Assembly (NCBI GenBank): GCA_035610365.1
Contig: CM069436.1
Coordinates: 60,713,505 to 60,777,504 of the forward strand
Direction: 5' to 3'
DNA: 64,000 nt
Source of the DNA: Aquatica leii
Lineage: Eukaryota; Arthropoda; Insecta; Coleoptera; Lampyridae
The notes under the pieces are model-generated. The model was not told where the DNA came from and ran no database searches. It saw only the letters and a program-made list of their open reading frames with translations. The translations under genes were made by a program, and so were the position numbers. Shown here piece by piece: positions 56,800 through 64,000 of this stretch; the first letter of the stretch is position 1, and every line of letters starts with the position of its first letter.

Positions 56800-58850
56800 A
56801 ATCAGCTTTAGTCATAATTATAGTTTTGGTATCCGTTCGCTGTCGAAACACGCGTACGACAAGTATTTAATTTATTGTAGTTGCTGGGTTATCGTGAATC
56901 AAATATATGGTTAATTACAGTTTTATTATTCTACTTAAAATAAAAAAATGGTAAAAAAACGATGATGAAAACGTAATAATTTAGAATGTCAGTTGCTCGA
57001 TTGAATATAAATGAAACGCTTGTTGAGAATAAGTCAGTAAATGTTTCAAATTTTATTACTTTAGATGGAGTCGTTTTAAAAATATTTGAAACACTACAAG
57101 GTTCTATTTATAAAAAGCTTCATATAACGAGATTTATATTGATTTAAAATTTAAGGTTTTGTGGAGGAAACACCCTATATAGCTATAAACTTTTTAATAG
57201 TGTCTAAGTACGACCTAATAACCACTTCAATATATTTGGAAAACAATCATAAATGCCATTCTAATAATTCTAGGCGTGTTACTAAATAAATTTGCTTTGT
57301 GAGATTTATTAATTAACAACATTTTACTTTCCTTTTTACAGAAAACCTACAATGAAAATTTATTAAATCAAATTGTGTAGAGCCACATTTCATTTCTTTA
57401 AACTTGCATTTTCATCTTATTTTCAGTTTAAATCGACCTACTTCTATGGTTTGTAACAGTTTTCACTTTGATTCTTTATTTTACTTTTCAGTTTAATCCA
57501 TAAACACCACTCTTCGCTTTCTTCCAAACTGCAATTTCGTTTATTTAATCGATTCTGATGATGACTTTTTAAAGCCGTGCTAATCTTTATCCCTTTTTAA
57601 TTATTGCACGTACACGGCCTTTCTTTCCTTTCTTCATTTTCACTAATTTATCATAAATTTACTTGCACATTTGAGTTGTTTTCTTCGTGTTTTTATTGAA
57701 AACTCGTTTATACTTCTCCAGGCAATTTGTTTGTAATAAACTCATCTAACGTTTTTTGAATTTACTAATGTACTGATATATCGATGTAATTGAATAACAG
57801 GTTAATTCTGTATATAATCAATGCGCGTTGTCAATAGTTATTTCGTAAGCATACAATGCGTGACTATTCTATAGAGTTAAAAAAGTTTTTCTTTGTTTCT
57901 CCGATATATATCAGCTACAAAATTTGATTTTTAATTTTTTTGTTGTAAAGTTTTTAAATCAACGTTTTTCCAACGTAACTAATTTGTCTTTTTGTTATTG
58001 GAGAAATAATTGTAAAACTCGGTAAAAAGGACAATTGTATAATGTAATTTCTACATACTACTGTTCAATTGGTACATAGTTTGTGAGCTCAATTTTGTTA
58101 TTGATTATTTGTTGGTATATAGCTAACCTTTGTACTTAATTTTCAAATGAGGACATAGTTAAATTTTTTTAAATAAAATGCTTGCTTCATTTTCTTTTTT
58201 AAGTTTCAGGTTTCATTGAATTGACGTTCCAAAGATTTTCCTGTTTTTAAAAACTTTATTTGATATATATAAGACTGGGTTTTATTTAAATTTTTTTTTC
58301 ATTTCTCAAAAATTTTGGATACTTGAAAGTGTATTTAATCAACTAAAGAAATAATAGTTTTAAGCGTTACGGCTAGGTAGGATGTAATGGGACTTTTTAC
58401 AAACTTTTATCTGGTCACAGCAACAATAATTTGTTCTGAATTGTCCTTTTCGTGGCTCCAACAAATTCGTATTTTTAATCACTGTTATGATACGGCAATG
58501 GATTTTTAATTCTATGTTCTAAAGAATAATTGTTTTCCTAACTTTTATAATTGTGATATATGTAAACGCTTGTCAGAACGTGATTTTTTTAAGAAAATTT
58601 ATCCGTTTTATAATTTTGGTGCATTTGAAGGTCTCGATAGATGTAGTGGATACATAAGAATTTTATACCACCGAAACAACAACGTTGTGATTCTTTTCAC
58701 TTTAGAAAGCAATAAGATATTGTTAATACATATAATGAGTATGATAGAATACATAGAGCGCTGAAGAACATTTCAGAAAAAGGTATATGATTTTTATGAG
58801 ACATTTAAACACAAAACTTGGATCAGAAATTATAGAGGTTGTGGTGTTGG
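56800..58850. other. no gene recognised
   Basis: AT-rich. The 64-codon frame at 58570 has no domain. No pairable repeats seen. Confidence 0.45.
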
Positions 58851-58866
58851 AAGTTTTCTAGGTGTA

Positions 58867-59375
58867 GAAATTCACCAAGCCAAGCAGCTTGGCTTGAAAC
58901 GTAACAGCTTGACATGGGGTTGAAAGTCAAGCTTTTTAAAAATAAAAGCTTTACTTGACTTAATGTTTGTGGATACAGACGTGGTTTGGTTTTCAAGCTT
59001 GTTCATCCTTCCCCAAAAGTAGTTTATGGTCTTGGAACACATACCCGCCACGTGTTACAGCTCACTGCCACAATATAAACGATATAAACAATTACCCAAC
59101 TACTAGCATAGGTTACCTCATAACTTCGAACTGAAGTAAAAGGACAACGCGTATAGTATACCGAATCATATGTGATCCATGCCTGTACATGGGTGTAATA
59201 AAAAAAATCAAGATAATATTATTTTGAAGAGCTTGAAAGCTTGACCGATAATAAGCTTGGCTTAGCTAATATTGAACTTCACTTGATCATTCAAAAGCTT
59301 GGCTTGATTTTTCGAAAGCTAGGCGTGTTTTTAAGCCAAGCTTTTGAAAACCAAGCCGAGCTTATGAATCCATAG
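58867..59375. mobile_element. AAGCTTGG-rich non-autonomous element with 9-bp flanking duplication
   Basis: CTAGGTGTA occurs on both sides (58858-58866 and 59376-59384). Ends share attca-aagc in inverted orientation (ATTCACCAAGCC left; ATTCATAAGC in the reversed right end). The interior holds more than ten caagctt / aagcttgg units in both orientations and so could fold extensively. An 8-bp hAT-type duplication plus one matching base is a reasonable reading. No coding capacity. Confidence 0.6.
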
Positions 59376-59384
59376 CTAGGTGTA

Positions 59385-60350
59385 TCAACTAAAAGTAGAA
59401 GAAACGTTGTTGAAAAGACGAAAACGAAATTTAGTGCCCGTCTATGCCAACGCATAAATGTAGCTATCCATTTATGTATGGCAAGACCAATGTAAAAGTT
59501 ACAAGGCCTGTTGCTTGTATGCCGAAACATTTCGGATTGGAATACTCTTGTGTGACAAATTGTTGCAAGTTTGCGGCCATTACTTATCCAAAGTTGGTGC
59601 ATTACAATCAAAAACGTGAATTAAAAAAAATTGTGTTTAGGAGAAATTAGAAAAACTTGAAAAGGATAGAAAGAATAAAGAAGAAATTGTAGTAGATGCT
59701 AAGAATCTTATGGAACAAAAAAAGAAAGCTACTAATCAATGATGCAATGTATGTCAGACAATTGGATAAATCCAAAGTAAAAAATATACTAATGGAGAAA
59801 ATATAGATGAGAAGCGACCTTACTAAGAAAGAAAGGCTGATACAAAGACAAATAGAATAAATATATAAGAATGAGAAGAAAAAGAATAAAACGGTAAAGA
59901 TGAACTAAAAGAAGTAAAAGACTCATTTTGAAAAGAACTACAGAAAAAATATTAATAGCAGAATAGGAATTATAAAAGCAGAAAAGTAATAAGAAAACAT
60001 GGAGAAACAGAGAAACAATAAGGAGGATAGATTGATAGTATTATAGAATAAATATCTTAACAGTAAAACGGAGAAATAATTAATATTTGTAGTTGCGGAT
60101 CTTTTGACATAAGAAAATTATATACAGGGTGTTTTTTTAATGGAATAATGACGTATGAAATGTGAAATTTTGAAATACACACAAGTAATTAAATAAAAGG
60201 TTTAAATTGAACAAATACACTTTGAACATTTTTTTTAAGGCAACAAAAACAATCTAGTATGGCAATTTTCGTGGCCACTAAACCATTATTTAGATGTGGT
60301 ATTTTGTGGCAATAAAAATTAAAGTATCACAGGTTAGTCATATTGACAGT
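59385..60350. other. no gene recognised; purine-rich tract
   Basis: 59640-60060 is strongly A/G-rich on the plus strand, translating to broken Lys/Glu-rich pieces. It may be decayed coding sequence. The frames at 59291-59650 have no domain. A tacagggtgttttttt tract at 60121 resembles a transposon tip, but no partner was found. Confidence 0.35.
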
Positions 60351-60359
60351 TTTACGTTT

Positions 60360-61690
60360 CATTTTAAAGATCGTCCAAAACTGAAGTTTATTCTGGTTTT
60401 GTAGAATACATAAATGAAATTGAGGATATGACTGGTAAAACTATAAAGAAATTAAGATGTGATAATGGAACGTAGTATTTGAAGGATAGAATTTATTCTT
60501 TAGTTAAAGAAAATAATATATAAAATAATAATTGTATTAAATGTTTGTTCACCATATGAGCAAGAATGATGTGGAACTGCTGAGAGACTTAGTAGGTCTT
60601 TGATGGATATGCCTAGATGTTTGTTATCTGAAGCAAAAGTAATTAGGCGGTTTTGGCCTGAACTAGTTTGGTCTGCTGCGTATCTAAAGAATAAAGGATT
60701 AGCTATTACTAGTGAAAATAAGACACCTTATGAAATAGTGTTTAACAAAAAGCCTAATATTTAATATTTACGGTTATATAGAAGTAGAGTATTTGTGCGA
60801 ATTCCTGAAGAAAAAGGTTAAATTGGGATAACAAGGCAGATCTAGGAGTTCTATTAGGATATACTGAAGTTGGTTACAGAGTTTTAGTCAATAATAGAGT
60901 GTTTGTAGCAAGACATGTTGATATTGTGGAAGAGGATATAAAATGTATTGGATTTAATGAAAACAATTCGGGAAAAAGTAAGGACGATTCAGTCTGTGTA
61001 TGTCTACAAGAGGAAACTCCAGATTAAAGCATATCAAATTTATACTGTGGAAAAGAAATTAGGAAGTCTCAAAAAAAAAGGAAAATACCTTCAAAGTATG
61101 ACGATTACTATCTTTATAACAATTATATAAATGTCAATTACTGTGGTAATAATAATCCAGAAAGTTTTGAGGAAGCGGTAGAAAATAATGAATCTGATTA
61201 TTGAATTGCAGCAATGGAAAAAGAAACTAAATATTTAAGGGAAAACAAAACGAGGAATTTGGACCAGAAAACCTGAAAATAAACGAATTTTAGATGCTAA
61301 GTGGGTTTACACTGAAAGCTGAGAGGATAAGTTTAAAGCTCGATTAGTCGTAAAAGGTTATCAACAAAAGAAATTGTAGATTATGTTTATTTGCTAGTTG
61401 CTAAAATGTTATCTTTAAAAATGTTATTATAATATTGCTGTTAGGAGGGGCTAAGTATAGAACAAATGGATGTAGCACCAGCATTTTTAAATAGCAAGGT
61501 ATTGTCAGAGATTTATGTAAAACAACCGATAGAGTATGAGGATGGTACTGATAAAGTTTGTAGACTGAAAAAGTCTTTGAATATTTTAATGAGTTTATTG
61601 GAAAATTAGGGTTTAAAAGAAACTAGTTTGATTACCGTCTATATGTAATGAATAAAGGAAATAAAAATAACATTGCAGATATTTTCACGA
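60360..61690 (+). pseudogene. copia pol remnant (integrase, partial RT, C-terminus)
   Basis: Order on the plus strand: LRCDNGT near 60455 (integrase catalytic Asp block), YEQE-CGTAERL and SLMDMPRCLLSEAKV, FWPELVWSAAYLKN and ENKTPYEIVFNKKP. Then FVRIPEEKG, LLGYTEVGYRVLVNNRVFV and VDIVEEDIKCIGF (60940). A reverse-transcriptase start follows (AAMEKET near 61210; QMDVAPAFLNSKV near 61465, with Ala for a catalytic-region residue). It then jumps to the terminal NIADIFTK near 61670. The RT active site and most of RNase H are deleted, and stops are numerous. The similarity ends near 61695. The copia gag relic at 0.77 kb has the same orientation. Confidence 0.88.
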
Positions 61691-61694
61691 AATA

Positions 61695-61799
61695 GCTTGG
61701 TTCGCTACAAGGTGGAGCGCCACAAACATATGAATTTGAAAAGGGCGCCATCCCCCTCCTAACGATCATAGGAAATTGATGGTGGGCTGGTTTGAAAGA
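61695..61799. other. junction between copia relic and A-rich repeat unit
   Basis: GC-rich, contains ggagcgcc and gggcgcc. Not similar to the corresponding sequence before the second repeat copy (63800-63912). Confidence 0.4.
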
Positions 61800-61887
61800 G
61801 AGGGAACAAGACCCAGGAAATCCCCCCACCCTGAAAGTAGATAAAGGAAGAAAGAAATGAAGCATCCCATAATTTTGCCCAAAAATC
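61800..61887 (+). repeat. 88-bp direct repeat, copy 1
   Basis: Identical base for base to 63913-64000 (gagggaacaagacccaggaa ... ttttgcccaaaaatc). The second copy is cut by the window end, so the true repeat is at least 88 bp. It could be an LTR pair or successive units of a 2.1-kb tandem repeat. Confidence 0.9.
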
Positions 61888-63912
61888 CAAATATAAAGGA
61901 CTACAGCCCGCAATTGCGTGACTGTAGCCGGAAGCGGTGCCTGCTGTACAACCACAACATCCTGAATCTAATTTTACGTCGAAAACACATAGGCGTACCT
62001 AATGACGATTTCAACCGTAACAGCAAAGGCGTACGTAATGAAAATTACCGTAACAGATTCCCCCCCAGCAAGATAAAAGCGTGGAGCGAGAATAACGAGA
62101 ACAAAGCTAAAATGAAGACAGAAATTTAGGCATACGCCAAGGACAAAACCCTAAAATCCAAAACCAACCCCAAAACACAATAACGCCCAACCCCAGAAGA
62201 AACGTAGATGAAAGAGATTTTCTCGGTTTACTAAGCATCACCAACCAGATGTGTCCAAAAGTCGCATGAAGCGGAATGATACTTCAAAGAACCAGAAACT
62301 CAACGAACAGAATAGAAGTATCAGCACAGGTACTCGTTGGAAGTCGACAACAGTCGTTACGCTAAAAAGCCAGAAAGCAACGCAGTCCCACAGACCTCAC
62401 TGATCGACAACACTAAAGCAACCCCAGAGAAAAAGAAGAATGATAGGAAAGAAAGAATACAAATCTAACCCCAAATATAAGTCCCCAAAGCTAACTAAGC
62501 TAAAGAAGTAAAAAGGAAAAAAAGTATCTAGATGTTGAATGGGGATACGCGGATTTAGAAGAAAAGTCAAAAAGAAAACTACTGCAGTTGTGCTCCAAAA
62601 AGTCGTCAACAGACGATATGAGATTCTTCCACCAAAAAAACCCAAACAGATCCTAAAGATCTAAGCAAAGAAAACCAACGAAGAAATCTCAAGCAAAACA
62701 AGATTCTGATTAAAAGTCGACATAAGTCGGACTACCAAAAAGGCAGAGAAAAGAATCAGTAATCCAAGAGTCACACCAACAAAGTTACCAACAGCTAAAC
62801 ACTAAATAAGTGCCAATCCAAAAGCAATCCAAACCGCGAAACCCAAAACAAAACCAAAAGAAAGAAAGAAAAAGAAGTAAGAACCAATAAAGAAGAGAAA
62901 GCTTCACTTGCCAATTGAACGTCGTGAGTCAGTGCCTGTTGTGTTGGAATGTCACCTGGAACTTAAATGCCGAAGAACGGATTAGAATATTCCAAGAGCA
63001 AAAGAAACCCAAAGGAGAGAAATATCCTAACAGTGACTAACAACATCAAAAATGCCGACTAAGCGGAAGTACAGAGTACCAGAAGCGACGTTGCAGTCTA
63101 TCCCAAGCTTCAAACCAAAAACAACAAAACAAAAACCCACTAAATCCAATACAGCAAGAAAAGTAACTGAGAAAGAAAAGCAAAAAAAGAAACACAGTTG
63201 TGGTGAACACTAAAGAAAAAAGTTACTAAAAAGAAAAAGAAAGAAAGTGTTCAACCAACAAACTAAGATAAAAGAAAAAAACAAAAGAGACAAGAAAGAT
63301 AAGACTAGGTATTTCTATGTCCAAATAACCACCCAAGAGGTGAACCATAAGAAGATCAAAAGAAAAAAAAGAATTGATGTCACATAGAAAATCCCTAAGC
63401 CTAAGAAGAGAAAGAAAAAAAAATGAGAAATAAGAAAGATAAGAGATAGAGAAAGACGGAGAAAGATAAGGCTTGATGTTAATGCCTGATTCATTCTTCA
63501 CCCCGTAGAAGAATGAAAAGAGAGACCACCCTACGGTGCCCAACCAACCGCCCTAAAATCCCTTGAAACCCCAACCCTTGAATACAAATCCAACCCTGAC
63601 TATAAACCCCTAGGAAGCCCCTCAGGAAAAGGACTAAGGTATTATAGGAAAAAGGAAAAGGAACGGTACCCATAACCCCGAGACTAGGAAACACCCTAGG
63701 AATCCTATCGCAGACTAAGGTTTCCTCGTTGGAGTGCCGGACGATTGTGTGGCGTCGAAGTCTTAATCCCACCTCAAGCCCTCGCGACAGATGTTAAAGC
63801 GCGTCGTTGGGCCCCCCAACGTTAGTCCACACAAGCGCACGTCACCGCAACCAGTACTCGCTTGCCCACAATAGTCTTCCTCCCACCCCGGATGGATTCT
63901 GATCCGCGACCG
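61888..63912. other. A/purine-rich unit, no intact gene
   Basis: Composition differs sharply from the rest of the window: the plus strand is A-rich and T-poor (62100-63500), while the edges are GC-rich (61900-62060; 63540-63912). Open frames on either strand (61857, 62397, 63226, 63491, 63763) are by-products of this skew and show no domain. A-rich coding strands are common in LTR retroelements, so this may be a non-autonomous one. Confidence 0.5.
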
Positions 63913-64000
63913 GAGGGAACAAGACCCAGGAAATCCCCCCACCCTGAAAGTAGATAAAGGAAGAAAGAAATGAAGCATCCCATAATTTTGCCCAAAAATC
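63913..64000 (+). repeat. 88-bp direct repeat, copy 2 (cut by window end)
   Basis: Exact copy of 61800-61887, 2113 bp downstream. It continues beyond the window. Confidence 0.9.

Noticed and set aside
61632-63978. Open frames of 70-107 codons in the A-rich unit
   Set aside because: Produced by the strong strand skew. No domains, and frames on opposite strands overlap.
1-64000. CRISPR arrays, rRNA genes, bacterial operons
   Set aside because: No regularly spaced identical repeats with unique spacers, no rRNA core sequences and no compact gene clusters were seen.

Overview
The window is AT-rich insect nuclear DNA, probably from a beetle or another insect with short introns. Four things point to an insect: introns of about 50 to 70 bp with GT-AG ends, AATAAA polyadenylation signals, a TATA/heat-shock type promoter, and a dense layering of insect-type transposons (copia, gypsy, Penelope, hAT, Tc1, piggyBac, ISL2EU-like). 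I see no bacterial operons, rRNA, intact tRNA genes or CRISPR arrays.

Layout. 1-11.8 kb holds relics: copia gag (0.77-1.1 kb), piggyBac (2.05-2.67 kb), hAT pieces (4.7, 5.5-6.4, 7.3, 11.5 kb), a Harbinger-like MITE (8.3 kb), a hAT MITE with a perfect 8-bp target duplication (9.25 kb) and a reversed copia 3' end (10.3-10.9 kb). 13.36-17.96 kb is a Tc1-like transposon with long terminal inverted repeats. 19.06-21.3 kb has a small hAT MITE, a heat-shock-type promoter and a decayed hAT transposase. 24.8-29.9 kb is the best host gene candidate: five coding exons (793 codons) for a basic, low-complexity, probably nuclear protein that I cannot name. 31.1-34.96 kb is one hAT insertion with a truncated gypsy element inside it. 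36.35-38.79 kb is a complete-length hAT with an 8-bp target duplication and a frameshifted transposase. 38.91-42.18 kb is an ISL2EU-like element carrying THAP and SWIM domains.

The most interesting locus is 43.29-48.42 kb. A four-exon reverse-strand gene (910 codons from the chosen start) encodes a zinc-finger protein whose core carries the full tyrosine-recombinase signature (RxxE, K, R, GH and a Tyr nine residues after the His). It is flanked by imperfect 26-bp terminal inverted repeats, by inverted clusters of a 10-bp motif (TCCTGAACCA) and, on both outer sides, by (TA)n microsatellites. This looks like a mobile element that uses a tyrosine recombinase yet has terminal inverted repeats, which is unlike classical Cryptons.

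48.5-60 kb is mostly featureless AT-rich DNA with a repeated tRNA-3'-end-like segment (52.8 and 53.3 kb), a tandem duplication (55.2 kb), an inverted pair of Penelope fragments ending in a GIY-YIG-like domain (55.6-56.75 kb) and an AAGCTTGG-rich repeat with a 9-bp target duplication (58.9 kb). 60.36-61.69 kb is a decayed copia pol. From 61.8 kb to the right edge the composition changes to A/purine-rich, within a 2.1-kb unit whose first 88 bp recur exactly at the window end.
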